Assembly (NCBI GenBank): GCA_020881915.1
Contig: JAJFPB010000013.1
Span: 372,001 to 436,000 of the forward strand
Direction of reading: 5' to 3'
DNA from: Paramyrothecium sp. XJ0827
Lineage: Eukaryota > Ascomycota > Sordariomycetes > Hypocreales > Stachybotryaceae
DNA length: 64,000 nucleotides
A model generated the notes under the pieces. That model saw only the letters and a program-made list of their open reading frames with translations. It was not told the origin of the DNA and searched no databases. Position numbers and translations under genes: made by a program. Positions 44,111 through 55,500 of the stretch are shown one piece after another. Numbering within the stretch: position 1 is the stretch's first letter; every line of letters starts with the position of its first letter.

Positions 44111-44570
44111 TCTACAATGCCCAAGTATGGGCATCACACAGCCCGAAGGCCAGAATGTCTCCACCATGCCGGGTGACGAGGCGGGATACGACGCGTGTAT
44201 CCGAGCACTCCAAGCGACTCCAAGCGAGCCACAGGTGATTTACAAAGATTTCCTAATACCTTTCTTGCGGCCCGCCTGCCAGGCAAGCAAGTCACGTGCG
44301 AGATGTCGGCAGATGGTTCGTCTGAGTATCACAATGGGGTTGGGTCTGTTGGAGCATCGAGCTGAAACAATCCTCTCTTTGATGATTTCTACTGAGAATG
44401 AATCTGAAACGTACTAGAACCTGAAACATGCCAGATTCAGAACATGTGGTTATGGTACTTCGTGATGTGGAGGAGACCTAGCTATGAAAAGGAAACGACA
44501 ATAGATATAAACGTCATGTCCACAGACATAGTAAGACATTCGGTCAGCGTAGACGATAAGAGAAAACACA
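44111..44570. other. upstream region of the bZIP-like gene
   Basis: No gene is supported; an open frame at 44091-44417 has no recognisable motif and starts inside the repeat. Promoter elements are not recognised. Confidence 0.4.
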
Positions 44571-45014
44571 ATGACAGCTGAGAGAGATCAAAGTAAAGTT
44601 GACAAAAAGCGGGCGGCAAACAGAACCGCGCAAGCAAAGTATCGTCAAAAACAGAAGGCCCTACTCGATAACTGTGAATCCGTACTGGCTGAGGTTCTGA
44701 ATGCATGCATGAACAACGACATGGATCAGGTCAGAGCTGCTCTGCGGAAAAAATATAACTTAGGCAACTCAGTGCCGTCGTTGCCAACCTCTTTGTGCCC
44801 GCTTACCAATCACTCCACGAGTCAAGAATGGTTCATTAATGCGCCAGATCCGATGGCGTTCAGCTTACCTGAATCACCGCTTCTGATAGCCAATGGAGGT
44901 TTCAACCAGGAACCCTTTGCATTCGATTTCTCAGCAGAATACGTCTTGGATGCTCCGGCTCTGACCTACTATCAAATACCAAACTACCAACAACCATATT
45001 CGTACCTATCTTGA
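44571..45014 (+). CDS. short bZIP-like transcription factor
   Basis: This 147-aa protein begins with a basic region KVDKKRAANRTAQAKYRQKQKALL (~8-31). It matches the N-x7-R signature of fungal bZIP DNA-binding regions (NRTAQAKYR). A C-terminal leucine zipper with regular heptads is not obvious after the basic region. Instead there are ALLDNCESVLAEVLNACM and a short charged helix. The rest is polar with aromatic clusters, as in activation segments. It is much shorter than most bZIP factors, and an additional 3' exon is possible though none was found. It would act in the nucleus if functional. Confidence 0.68.
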   Translation: MTAERDQSKVDKKRAANRTAQAKYRQKQKALLDNCESVLAEVLNACMNNDMDQVRAALRKKYNLGNSVPSLPTSLCPLTNHSTSQEWFINAPDPMAFSLPESPLLIANGGFNQEPFAFDFSAEYVLDAPALTYYQIPNYQQPYSYLS

Positions 45015-45464
45015 TCAAATCATTCCATGCGTTCATTAATACCCTGGGAGGCGAAAGAAATTCATCCAAACATGTACGATGGCTGCTGCGGAATTGTCAG
45101 GAAGGCGCAAATGGCATTTTCTACTTTGTGTAGGGTAACGCACACTTTGTAATCTATAGTACTACCCGCTACTGCCCGCCCCTGGGCAAAGAGGCGAGAT
45201 AATTATGTAAATAATATGTACTTCTCACGCTCAATATGCTTGTCCCAATTGGGGCCAGTACGATCTCAGGCTAATGAATATGCCGCTATGCCATGTGAAA
45301 CAGGCATGTCTTTGTAGGTATCTCTTTCACTTGTCATTGTCCGTATGATAACTCCTTTGCTGCTTCATCAGCGCAATTAGTCCGAAAAGAAATACATAAA
45401 TAGCGAAACCTTTTTCGCCCCTGCACCTTACTACCTCTCTCGAGCGCGTGGCCAGCTCGACAAG
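45015..45464. other. intergenic region upstream of the cyclin
   Basis: No gene was seen. A stretch ctgcacctta near 45421 echoes the piggyBac-like ends at 6270 and 30740 but is too short to call. Confidence 0.45.
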
Positions 45465-45938
45465 ATGGCATTGTTCACGATCATTTCGCGCTTCGCTGCT
45501 GTGATTACGTCTCTGTTCCCTCCAGAGACCAGCTTGGATTTACGGCAAAGAAACAGGTTCCTAGAATTTTTCATATATACGACACTTCGACAGTGTCAGC
45601 TGCAAGTGATCGATCTTGTTTTCGCTATGATTTACCTCGAGAGACTATGGGCTACCGGTAACGACTTTCGGCTATCCCGAATCATGTGGAGCGAATATCA
45701 CCTTTTTATCGTCGCCCTGACGATCGCGCACAAATTCGTTCATGACGCACCGTCCCGGCTCATGCCACTTTGCAGTGAAGTTTTGGACAAGTTCAGAATA
45801 CAGCCAAGTCAATGCCAATTTCTCGAGCTCAGATTCCTAAACTTGCTTCGGTGGCAATTGAATGTTTCGGTGGAATCGCTTCAGGATACCTGCAACTTAA
45901 TGGACATTCCAGTACAATGTCTTGGTGAAGTTTGGTAA
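45465..45938 (+). CDS. Pho80/PCL-like cyclin
   Basis: The predicted 157-aa protein has the cyclin-box texture of Pho80/PCL cyclins. Residues ~35-60 read FFIYTTLRQCQLQVIDLVFAM with YLERL. Then come LSRIMWSEYHLFIVALTIAHKFVHDAP (~72-98) and LELRFLNLLRWQLNVS (~127-142). Such cyclins bind a Pho85-type kinase and give it substrate specificity. The protein is a single exon and lacks the long extensions of many family members. It ends eight residues after the last helix, so it could be a minimal or slightly truncated cyclin. It sits divergent to nothing obvious and is not a transposon gene. Confidence 0.75.
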   Translation: MALFTIISRFAAVITSLFPPETSLDLRQRNRFLEFFIYTTLRQCQLQVIDLVFAMIYLERLWATGNDFRLSRIMWSEYHLFIVALTIAHKFVHDAPSRLMPLCSEVLDKFRIQPSQCQFLELRFLNLLRWQLNVSVESLQDTCNLMDIPVQCLGEVW

Positions 45939-46110
45939 TTCGCCAGCCCCGCTGACCCTCGCCGTTTCCGCCTGAGCTTTTGGTGGCCATGCGACATCGC
46001 AGGCATAGACCTTTCTATATGTACAATAGTACAGTGTATCGTGGCTAGTCAATGCAGTTTAATGAGTTTCTCACTTGTCATGCCGCCCTCTTGCATCAAT
46101 GTCTGATGCC

Positions 46111-49100
46111 TCATGCTGCTGGCTTTGGCACGGTACGCATTCGACGTATGGTCTTGCATACCTTTGGCATCTTTTGAGGCCTCATAATGGAGCTAGTGTC
46201 CGAGCTCAGGCGCTTACCCAGCCTTGGTGTGGCCGCCTTGGCTCGTGATACCGGGCAGTCCAAACATTGCATGCGCATCATCTTGTCCAAACGAAACGGC
46301 GAAGAGCTGATACACTGCGTCGGTGTTGTTGGCGCATTAGGTCGCTTTTGTCGGAGTGATATATCGAAATTTGTCTGCAAGCTTGCAATGGTGCCACAGA
46401 CATCCATCTGGAACTCTCCCCTGCCGTTTTGCCATTTGGTCAGATCCTTGAGCGGCAGGACAGTCCCATTCATGATAAATTCCGAGTCGTAGCCTTGCAG
46501 TACCTTAATAAAGTGGTTAAGTTCACGACCAGGCTTCACGTCGCACAGGATACGACCTTGGAAACTGACGTAATTTGACTCTCGAAACGGCCGCTTAGTG
46601 ATCTCAAAGTAGAACATGGTTGAAACAAGTTGATCCGCGACAAGTTGAAGGAGGGAGTCCGATCCATACTGCCTGTTGGCTTCGCTTCGCATGGCTAGCA
46701 CTGCACTCGCATCATCCAGGGCAGGGAGGCCCGACGGAAATTCTACGTTTAGCCGATGACATCTCGCAGCGATTTCCGGATTTACAAGCTCTCGAATCAA
46801 TTGACGATCAAAATTCTCACCATCAACCGCGACGCTATCACTATAGGAAGCAGCCAGTCGATATAGCAGATCGAGCGGGCCGAATTTTCTCCAAAGCGGC
46901 GTCTTAGCCGCGTGTGAGGCAAGCTCTGCCGATTCAGGTGGCACCCGTGCCAAGTCTTCCTTGGTCAGCTTCCTTTCACAGCCCGTGCCCATGGATAAGA
47001 CAAGATCGGGTTTCGTGTGATTGGGGCACGAATCTCTGGCCTGGGAGAGCACTAGTCCTGTAGAGTTAGCCCGTCCGAGGGCTCCGTCTTGGTAGACTAT
47101 ACCACTCATGGCGTGTGGAGGGAAGTAACCGGGAGCGGCAGACGTGCATCGCGCACTGACAAGCCCCCAGCGAAGTCAGTGATATTGCGTACTGGAACTC
47201 GAAACATAGGGTTCAGGGGAATGTATTAGACCTACGCTTCACTGGTTGAGATTTTCTGGAGACCACCTTCATTAATTGACCCTATGAACGAATAGAAAAA
47301 CTTCAAGGTACTATTGAAGTTGTTGAGAACAATGTCGTGGCGTGGCACACCTTTGACCGGAATCAGTATTTGAGCAGCTCGGGCCGTTGCGGGAGTGTAG
47401 TCAGTCAAGGTGCTTGTTGCATAATGAAGCTGGAGCGCCTTGTCAATGGGATGCCTATCGTAAATAGAACCACGAGTAAGTAAGTGCCAACACTTTGCGA
47501 CGACTGACGTCGCGACAAAGACTTGTTGGCTTAGATTGATGAACTGCGAGATCGCTTCGTTGACTGCCATCCCCATGTGGGCTAGCGTCAAGACGCAAAT
47601 GCCACCTGTACGGCGTTCCAGTGCCGGTTAGCTTTCTTGCGCCACTCCCACACGATCTCGACCCCCCCACGCACGTACCTGAGCTTGTGCCTGCCACAAT
47701 GTCGAAATAGTTTATCACGGGCGTGTCAGGGAGGTAGTGTCTCATCATTTTCTCAAGTAAAGATAGGCCTTCGAGGTGCATAATACCTCTGACTCCACCT
47801 CCGTCCAGGGCCAGGCATCGGACGCCCCTCGTTGGCGGCCGGAAGTGAAAGCTTACATTTTTGAAGCGAGCTTGGCAGCAGATACATTGCTCAACCACGA
47901 ATGTGTTGCTCCAAGAAGGCTTACCGAACAGCTCAATGTGATCCTTACAAAAAAGGTGGCCGCAGGGTAGCGGGTACGTTGCCCGTTGGACGATGCACAC
48001 CGGACAGTACTTGGTAACCTTTCGACTTTCCCACCGGGCTCGAGACAATTTTATTTTATTTATGTGACACCTCTCGCTGCTGCAACTACCTCTGCCTGAT
48101 GGATTAGATCTGCTGAAATCCGCCGGGCATGTCTCCGTCATGTCAATCAGGGCTTCGGGATCGTTGACGATGCCCAGGAATGAAGTCTGTGCATCTGAGT
48201 TCAAGCCCACTGCTTGAGCAGCTTTCTGCCAGTGGGCTAGGTACAGAGCCTCGAAGACATCAGGAAAACGAAACTCTGAGGATCGTAAGTCAGTGGAAAG
48301 ATCGCGAGTGGGACACAAACTCACGACCTGGTCTCGTACTAACCGTGTATTCCTTTTGGATAGGCGTCCATGCGGATTGCCGAGGCCAAATAGGGTAACG
48401 CAAAGTCGTCATCGCAAAAGTCTGTGAGAAAGCTTTCGATTTGTTTGGAGCAATCTGAAGGCACGGGGCATGCTGCCCGGGCGGCTACAATGGGATCGAA
48501 AGGAATGTTCTTGAGCAGGCAGTCGTGGGCTTCTGCAAATAGAGCGACTAGGTTGCTGGGATCGAGCAATGTTTTGGAGAGTTCCCTTTCCCGTTTGGAG
48601 GCGGCGCATTGCGATAATACAAAGTTCTTTGTCCTCGTCGCTTTTCGACACAGGCGCCCTTGAAGCAACCCTGTGTCGGCTGCCAAAGATTCCACGGCCA
48701 GACCGGAGAATGCGGCGCTCAACAAGAGGCCTGATTTCTGACGTAGAAACATCTCGACCTCATTTGCCTTGTCTCGTGAGCCATCCGTCAGCACAATCAA
48801 CCGTGGCAATGGCCCACAGGACTTCGCCGTGCTGGTGGCTGAGAGCGCCCAAGTCTCGAGAAAGATTTGCAAATCTTGCACAGATTGGAAGCTAGATGCG
48901 CAGACACAAACCACGTTGACGAACGGGCCGAAGATGAGAGCGTAAATAGAGGCTAGACTGTGAGGCTTGTCTGTTGTTACCCACTCGAGAACGTCTCCGG
49001 GACGATGATCATGTATTGAGATCTGTCTCGCTTCAACCGGACATATTATCTCCAGAGTTTCGGTCTTCGATCTGGCCTGTAGATGCACATCTCCATGTGA

Positions 49101-49307
49101 CATTTGGTTCCCTAGTCCAAGCTGCTGTGCGGTAGCATTTTGGGAGTTCCCGACGGCTAAGATGATGCCAGGGCTATAGTTTACATGATCAAGAAGTTCT
49201 GCTAGTAGCGGCGTTCGCTCCACTGACAGGCGACCCGACTGCTCGTAAATCCCCATCAGTTTGCCTCCTTCTCTTCTGTTGTGCTTCATGCTGTCGGTCT
49301 TTGTCAT
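46111..49307 (-). CDS. patatin-like phospholipase with RING-like zinc finger
   Basis: The predicted protein is 991 aa. I propose four exons: 48344-49307, 47679-48275, 47236-47605 and 46111-47155, with GT-AG introns of 68-80 nt and a sum of exactly 992 codons. The N-terminal third is not assigned; it includes IILAVGNSQ and PRLIVLTDGS, which faintly recall a nucleotide-binding fold. A Cys/His finger follows at ~412-455 (CPVCIVQ, CGHLFCKDH, CICC). The patatin domain has the oxyanion loop DGGGVRGI (479-486), nucleophile GTSSG with Ser519, and catalytic Asp in DGA (Asp666). All three are intact, so hydrolysis of acyl lipids is likely. The C-terminus is long and Ser/Pro/basic. Related patatin proteins with such fingers are common in Sordariomycetes; some fungal NLRs also start with patatin. 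Confidence 0.88.
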
Positions 49308-49987
49308 TTCTATGTGCCTTACCTATGACTTTTGGATGAGAGCCAGCTGAGCGGAAGGCGGCTACACGGGGACGCTGGGCACCATTATAAGCCACAGTCT
49401 AGGTCAGATTTTTCGACTCCAGCTCTGCACTTCTCCCAAAGAAGCCGTGGAACATTTTCCAAGTTTGCAAAATATACGGTGGGTGGTGTATTTGCCGAGC
49501 TTGGCAGGTCGCTGTTTGGGAATCGCTCGCTGGAAAGGAGGGGCGAAAAGAGCATTGGCAAAAAGGAAAACCCCCATTTAGTACATTATGTAATATGGTG
49601 ATAAGGTAATATGATGAGTACATATGATGAGTACCTTACTAGTCGATGCTCTTATGCATAAAAATATTTTATTTTCTTTCTAAAAGCAGCATTTAGCTAC
49701 ATTACTGGTAACGAACGGTCTAGACAAATGAAGATTTATACTGATTATCGCTGTTCAAGGAGCGCTCCCGCAATTGTGATGTGGTTCACCCACGGACTTG
49801 ATTGCTCATTAGGTCCAGCCCGCCCAGTTCAGCCCCGAGAGACTTCCAACGTACCCCGGAATTTCGAGTGATCTGATTGGGACCAAGGCAATCCCAGCAC
49901 AACCTGACTTGGCTGACACCCCGTTGCTGATTCGTCCAGATCTCGGAGTTAAAATGCGGTTGCCCTCTTCAGATTGAACAAGCATTT
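49308..49987. other. intergenic region between patatin-like and terpene synthase genes
   Basis: Only short open frames without motif are present. Both flanking genes are on the minus strand, so this contains the promoter of the patatin-like gene and the 3' flank of the terpene synthase. Confidence 0.5.
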
Positions 49988-51206
49988 TTATTGGCCAATT
50001 TTGGCTGCTCTACTAACCTGATACCTTTTAGCCGAGGCACACCACTCAAGATGAGTTCTGCACAAGAGCGAAATTTGTCTAGCTACTTCCATGACTCGGT
50101 CTCGCACCTTTCCTTCCGTAGTCTCGTGAATATCTCTAATCACATCAACAGCCTTGGCCACGGTCATGTTGTACTCGTCATTTACTTTTTTGCACGCTCT
50201 GTGCCAAGTTCGCTAGGTTCAGCTTTGAAGCGGCCGTTTCCTGGCTTTCGCACCTCATCAGCACAATGACGGCGTTCAGCTCCTCGGCATCCTCCAGGTC
50301 TCTCTCCAGACCGATAAGGTCGTTCTGAAGCCCAGCGGCGCGGCATATGGCATCCTGCAGCCTCGCCCAGTGATTGTGCATTCGCATCTCCGCCGGCAGC
50401 ATCTCGCACTTGACAACCTCGAAAAACGGATCGAGGGAAATCGTGCGTCTGCGGACGGACATGTAAGTGACAAAATCGTTGGCAATGCTTCGTTGCAGGA
50501 ATTGACATTCTCGGATATGCGCTAAAAAGACGAGGCAAACCGCCTCACAGAAAGCCGTGAAGCTGGCCCGCGACAAATGTCCAGCACAGTGGCCAAGGAG
50601 GGCTCTTGTCAGATGCTGGATCCGGTCCTCCACTTCGTGGGGATGGTCTTCCTCTGCTAGGCAAGCATTACGTTCGCTCGCCCCACTCTGCTCCACAGAT
50701 CTTTGCCACTGACAGTCGCGACTCGTGCCGTTGATGTAATGCTCACAGATAGCGATGCATTCTGCAAGCACCTGCTCTCCTAGCCGCGGTTCCAAAGTTT
50801 CAAGCGTGTCATCCATGGCACAAGCGAAAGCAAGCCAAGCCATGAAGGCGATGTATACATCCTCGTCTAGATTCCCGTCGAACAAAATGCCAATTGCTTC
50901 TATTTCAGCCTTGCATTGATCTTCGCGGAAGTTGCTGGCGCCCCCTGGGAGCGACTTCTTGAACCTTGTGTGGGCGTGTAATATATTCTGAGTTGATTTC
51001 GGTTTAGATCCGTGCGATGTTGGAATGCTAGATGGCTCATGGTGTATGACATCGAGCTGTTTGCGATGGTCAGGTCCCACACGGCTGCTAGCTAATGCGA
51101 GTTCGTATTTTAATCTTACCGCCAATGAGATGTCATGGTTCTTCAGCGCAACATCCACCCGATGTATCGTGGCTGGTGGGGTTTTCTCGTAAGTCAGTCG
51201 CATCAT
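49988..51206 (-). CDS. class I terpene synthase
   Basis: The predicted protein is 387 aa. Exons 50254-51206 and 49988-50198 are joined by a 55-nt GT-AG intron, for exactly 388 codons. It cyclises an isoprenyl diphosphate (FPP likely), binding Mg2+. The Asp-rich motif is MDDTLETL (DDTLE 132-136). The second metal site is NDLIGLERD (295-303), where the usual NDxxSxxxE has Gly in place of Ser and Asp in place of Glu. The pyrophosphate sensor RY is at 376-377 (AKRYQ). Without the intron the protein would end prematurely at about 342 residues, without RY. No P450, transporter or regulator of a terpene cluster lies beside it in the window; the neighbours are a patatin-like protein and an F-box protein. 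Confidence 0.87.
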
Positions 51207-52290
51207 GTTGTGGGTCGAGAGGGGAAATAATGTAGAACTGCGATGGTTTTAAGGCCACGGTAATGGTACCGCGGGTCGATTTATAAGTTCAGAGTCCGAG
51301 TCTTCGTGATCATCACGATTCGACATTGCCAATGATTCTTGCCGGTGGGCCATCGGTGGCTCGTCTTTGATGCTTTGCACGCTGGGCAGTTCACATCTCA
51401 ATCAGGTGAGTTGTGTTCAGTGGTGTGGAGGCTAACAAGGGATCTGTAAACATGGAGTCGTGGCTTCGCACATGCGACCAACATCCACCGTTACGTAGAC
51501 ATCAAAATCCCTACAACATCCCCACGCAGTCTTTTACTAAGATAGAATAGGCTAGACAATTTCCAATAGTTTTCCTCCCCACCATCTGTGAACTGTTCTA
51601 GTGAATGTTGTGGTGAACTGGTCGATTGCTCCGGCTTCTTTGGTACTGATACAATGAGAGAAGCTGACTAGCGAAGAGCGGGTAACGGAGGGAATGTTGG
51701 GTCAATGATCGAGCCTTTCTGTTGCCACGCAGTTTCAAACTGGTGATTTACTGACCTGCTCCCTGTTCAGCCTTGCAATGGCAACCCTAATGCCAACAAT
51801 TCACACAGAACAGTTAAAATTGCTCCCGCAGGACTGGTCATTTACTGGCACACAGCAGTTACCTGCAAATATAGTACCGATACAGTCATAGTATCCATGA
51901 AATAGATAGGCGTGATCAAAAGAACTTGTTTTAGTTCGTTTCAGTTGGCAAAAGTCGTATAACAAGCTGGGACGCATACAGAAGCAAGGCTGAATGCACT
52001 TGAGTTGGCCTAGACCTCCTGTCTGAAACTGGAACCCTGAAACCTGAAACACAATGCAGTGCCTCTACTCAGTTGTACGTACGTTTCTGAATGCTCCTGT
52101 GTTGCAATCATTACAATACGATGAGTGCAATTTCTGTAGGTGAAATGGCAATGGAAGGTAGGGCAGATGGATCTGCCATGTGCTCTGGTCGAGATCATGC
52201 GGAAAATACAGCCGCTGATAAGGTTGGTATTTCCCGTCACCACTTGGTCTTGATTTCTCGACACAATTCAGTCTCCTCAAAAACGTTGTG
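51207..52290. other. divergent intergenic region
   Basis: This is about 1.1 kb between the minus-strand terpene synthase and the plus-strand F-box gene, so it likely holds both promoters. Short open frames show no motif and no repeat was recognised. Confidence 0.5.
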
Positions 52291-53616
52291 ATGGAAAGCG
52301 TACCTTTGGAAGTGTATTGGATGTTGCTAGAGAAGCTCGAAGTGGCAGACCAAAGTCGGATGGCTCGGTGCAGCCGCTCAGCCTTCGAAAGTAGCAAGCC
52401 ATGTCTATACAGAAACCTGAGGTTGAAATTCACAGATGGTGCAGCCGATCATCAGACACTAGCTGTTCTTCGGACCCTCACGCAGGACCCGAGTTTGGCA
52501 GACCACATCCGTTCTATTGATGTCAGGAGTGAAGGATCACGCTATTGTTGCCTAGGCAATTCCCAGCTTCTTTCTCTTGTCCTGTCCAAGATGATACCAG
52601 ATCCGGCATTACTTAAGTCGGTTTCCACTGACTGTCCTTGGCTACCGAGTGAAACACTGTTCGAGAACCTCGAGGAGATGAACTGCGGTCATGTTCAGTC
52701 TGCTCCAGAGGCGAACTGGATACGGTGGCACCTGAATAGATGTAGTAGACTATCAGCTCTGCGCCTCAGTGTTTCGCCTCTCATTGCCGCGGTTGGCCGG
52801 GATATGATCAGTGCTTCCTGCCTTGACCGGCTGACAAGTTTGTGTCTGGATGGCTATACTTTGAGCAATCTTGTCCCAAACCCTTCTTGGAGACCTCACC
52901 GACTCGATCTTAAACTCTGCCCCGGGGTTGAGGATTTTATCGATCGCATGATTGCAACCAACCAGTTAACAGATTTGAGAGAACTACGACTTGCAGGACA
53001 CTTTTCACGATCATCGTTCCAGACTTTACTACGAAGCCTGAATAAATGCACCGAGTTACAGGTCCTTTCACTCCGCGTAGCGAAGCTATTACGACTTCTT
53101 CGGCTCGATGGAAGGCCATTACAAAGTCTCTGCGTGAAGAATTTTCATGCATTAGCCTCTGAATTAAAGCAAAACATCCTTTCGGATTTGAATCCTGTTC
53201 TTGGTACGCTGCGCACCCTGATCCTGGACATCAGACAGGATATAGTCGAACCGTCAACAAGCTTGAAATTTACGGGGGACGAAATCCAGCACATCATTAG
53301 GCGGTCTCCGAGACTCGAATTTCTTGGAATCGCTGTCGCATTGAGGGATCCAACTTCGTCACGATATAGACGACTTAAGTGGACACTTCCACCATCCAGT
53401 CGCCTAGGAGCTCTGCATATCAGAGGAAGCCGCAACCCACTTAAAAGAACCCGCAATGACGCAAAACACATCATACTGCAGTTTGGCGGGCTGTCTAAAC
53501 CTCTTATTTTTCTTGGCCATGGTGACAAGCTTGAAAAGCTTTCTTTGGCAGGAGGTGAATTGAGGATGCATGAACCTGACAGTGAAGAAAGGAGAGTCTT
53601 TGATATGGACCTGTGA
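52291..53616 (+). CDS. F-box protein with LRR-like C-terminus
   Basis: The predicted protein is 441 aa and single exon. The N-terminal F-box region reads SVPLEVYWMLLEKL ... DQSRMARCSRSAFESSKPCLYRNLRLK (about 3-46). F-box proteins recruit substrates to the SCF ubiquitin ligase through Skp1. The remainder shows irregular leucine-rich stretches (LTSLCLDGYTLSNL, LRELRLAGHF, LQVLSLRVAKLLRLLRLDG, LRTLILDI), as in fungal F-box/LRR proteins. The first ATG is at 52291; the open frame extends upstream only through a GTG. The target is unknown. Confidence 0.75.
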   Translation: MESVPLEVYWMLLEKLEVADQSRMARCSRSAFESSKPCLYRNLRLKFTDGAADHQTLAVLRTLTQDPSLADHIRSIDVRSEGSRYCCLGNSQLLSLVLSKMIPDPALLKSVSTDCPWLPSETLFENLEEMNCGHVQSAPEANWIRWHLNRCSRLSALRLSVSPLIAAVGRDMISASCLDRLTSLCLDGYTLSNLVPNPSWRPHRLDLKLCPGVEDFIDRMIATNQLTDLRELRLAGHFSRSSFQTLLRSLNKCTELQVLSLRVAKLLRLLRLDGRPLQSLCVKNFHALASELKQNILSDLNPVLGTLRTLILDIRQDIVEPSTSLKFTGDEIQHIIRRSPRLEFLGIAVALRDPTSSRYRRLKWTLPPSSRLGALHIRGSRNPLKRTRNDAKHIILQFGGLSKPLIFLGHGDKLEKLSLAGGELRMHEPDSEERRVFDMDL

Positions 53617-53887
53617 GCAGCCAGGACCTTCTGTATTCAGATCTGGGAGCATTTTTGGGGTAGAATAAGCATTCTTCTATGTATGTATTGTGCCGTACAG
53701 TAGAAGTATTGTCTATATTATTATAATGGCATTAGGAGCCTGTAAGATATCTCATTAGAATTAAATTGCTTAAAATAAGCATACTGCAGCAATCGAAACA
53801 AAGAGCGAACTACATGTAATTGTCAAGCAGGATGCACGAGATTACTACATATGTTGGGGAGGCCCAATCCAAGCCAATACGTTTGTC
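53617..53887. other. short gap between two F-box genes
   Basis: No feature was seen. It is AT-rich, as expected of the 3' flank of the first gene and the promoter of the second. Confidence 0.4.
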
Positions 53888-54427
53888 ATGCCTTCCCTTG
53901 CCAAATTACCGGATGAACTGCTGCTCATGATTTTAGTCGTGCTTTTTGAGACTACAGAGGAGAAACGCGAATTCTTATCACTTCGTCGAGTGTGTAGACG
54001 TTTAGCCGAAGTCAGCCGAGAGTTTGCATTCAAGCGAGTTGTAATACTCTTCGACGATGATAATGTAAATCCGTGGGCTGAACTGGTCCAATCTTCAAAC
54101 TGCCAGTACATAAAGCAATTGGCTTGTGTTCTTCCAGCAGAGGCAGTCACGTGTATAGATAGCTCCATCGCGGAGAGCTGCAATTTTTTTCAGCAAGTCG
54201 CCTTGCATCACTGCCCAAAGTTACAGTCTGCGACGGTCCTTCTAGACTGGGCTACCGGTCCAGAGCTACACGGGGATCTAGCTACGAACTGGGCATATCC
54301 TGCTTTGCATCGCATCGTTGTACATGATTGGTTTCCCAAGACAGCCGATGAACGAGGCGACCAAGAAATGGCCAAGAAATGGCCTGAATCCACAGATGAA
54401 TCCCAAGGCTCCCACATCTTCGTATGA
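53888..54427 (+). CDS. short F-box protein
   Basis: The protein is 179 aa with an N-terminal F-box (SLAKLPDELLLMILVVLFE ... LSLRRVCRRLAEVSREFAFKRVVI, about 3-50). The rest has no recognised repeat. It lies 270 bp downstream of a larger F-box gene on the same strand; the two share no clear identity outside the F-box, so recent tandem duplication is unlikely. The short length leaves open a missing 3' exon or truncation, since fungal F-box proteins usually run past 300 residues. Confidence 0.7.
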   Translation: MPSLAKLPDELLLMILVVLFETTEEKREFLSLRRVCRRLAEVSREFAFKRVVILFDDDNVNPWAELVQSSNCQYIKQLACVLPAEAVTCIDSSIAESCNFFQQVALHHCPKLQSATVLLDWATGPELHGDLATNWAYPALHRIVVHDWFPKTADERGDQEMAKKWPESTDESQGSHIFV

Positions 54428-55500
54428 GCGTTACATTCATTCATTCAAAAGGGGTATACACACCTTTTTGGATGCCTTGAAAATGTAACCTGGCCTATGC
54501 TGTACCAATTGTGTGTTTCACCATACAATTGTAATGCCACATTCGTCTACGCAATTTTGTAACAACAGAGAATCCAAAAACGGCCATGCCCGCTTGACAC
54601 TTTGCCACTATCTTGATATTTAATCGCCTAGGCATCCCGGCTCCGGGCGAAGGATTGAGTTGGGTGGTGGAGAATTCAGTTTAATGTCGTACCCGTGGTT
54701 TTGGGTCTGTCATAAATGTAACACGACTTACAGGGTCAGTGTTACCAATCGATGCATCGCAGATGGCCATTGCTTTTGTTTGAACAGCAAAACCGGAAAG
54801 CGTGGAAAGTCATGTCAAGAATACATATCCTTATCAGCCCCAAGCTCAGCCCACCGGGCCTATGGTGTCTCCTGATTGTTGGGTGAATTGTCAATATCCG
54901 TTGCAATGCAAGGAATGGAAGAGCAACAAGACGATGTGGGAATTAGTCTAGACCGGGCGATAGGTAGCTTGGAAGGCCAACATAGCATATGAGGATCAAG
55001 ATGGCCGAAACCTTCAACGACGAACGTGACAAGTTTCATCGTGAGGAACATACGTGCCATACCATTGCCAGCCTCAGTGTCCGAGGCCTGGCACTCACAT
55101 TCGTGGCACGGTGGGTCTGTCTGAGAAGGAAGATGTTCACAGAGGACCACGTAAGATGCTTGCTTCGTCTAAATTGACCATTGTGCTGCCTCTGTCTCCC
55201 CCCAGTGTTCGTATATTCGACGTGTTCGTCGGACAATCCACCCAATCGTTGCGTTAAATTGGGGCATTTCATGGTCTACTTGTGTCCAATGCGGAAGACC
55301 AGTGCAACCATCCTCAAAAGTCGATTGGCATCAGAAACGTTTCTTCATCCGGTTTGATCTCAAAACAGCCACAGATATTTTATGATATAGTATTACTTGG
55401 AGCCTGTGAATGACCTACTTTTTAATCATAGAGCCGCCAAACCTACGATGCTCCAATTATGATCTTGCATACATGTGATAACAATATTTGAAGATAAAAG
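54428..55500. other. gene-free stretch
   Basis: A few open frames of up to 96 codons overlap on both strands without any motif. This is the 3' flank for both neighbouring convergent genes. Confidence 0.5.

Noticed and set aside
44091..44417. 108-codon plus-strand frame as a gene
   Set aside because: It begins inside the ctctaccc repeat and shows no motif or homology that I can recognise.
45415..45435. Third piggyBac-like end (ctgcacctta)
   Set aside because: Only about ten bases match and there is no inverted partner.
46111..54427. A terpene biosynthetic gene cluster around the terpene synthase
   Set aside because: The neighbours are patatin-like, F-box and cyclin genes; no P450, transferase, transporter or Zn2Cys6 factor is visible.
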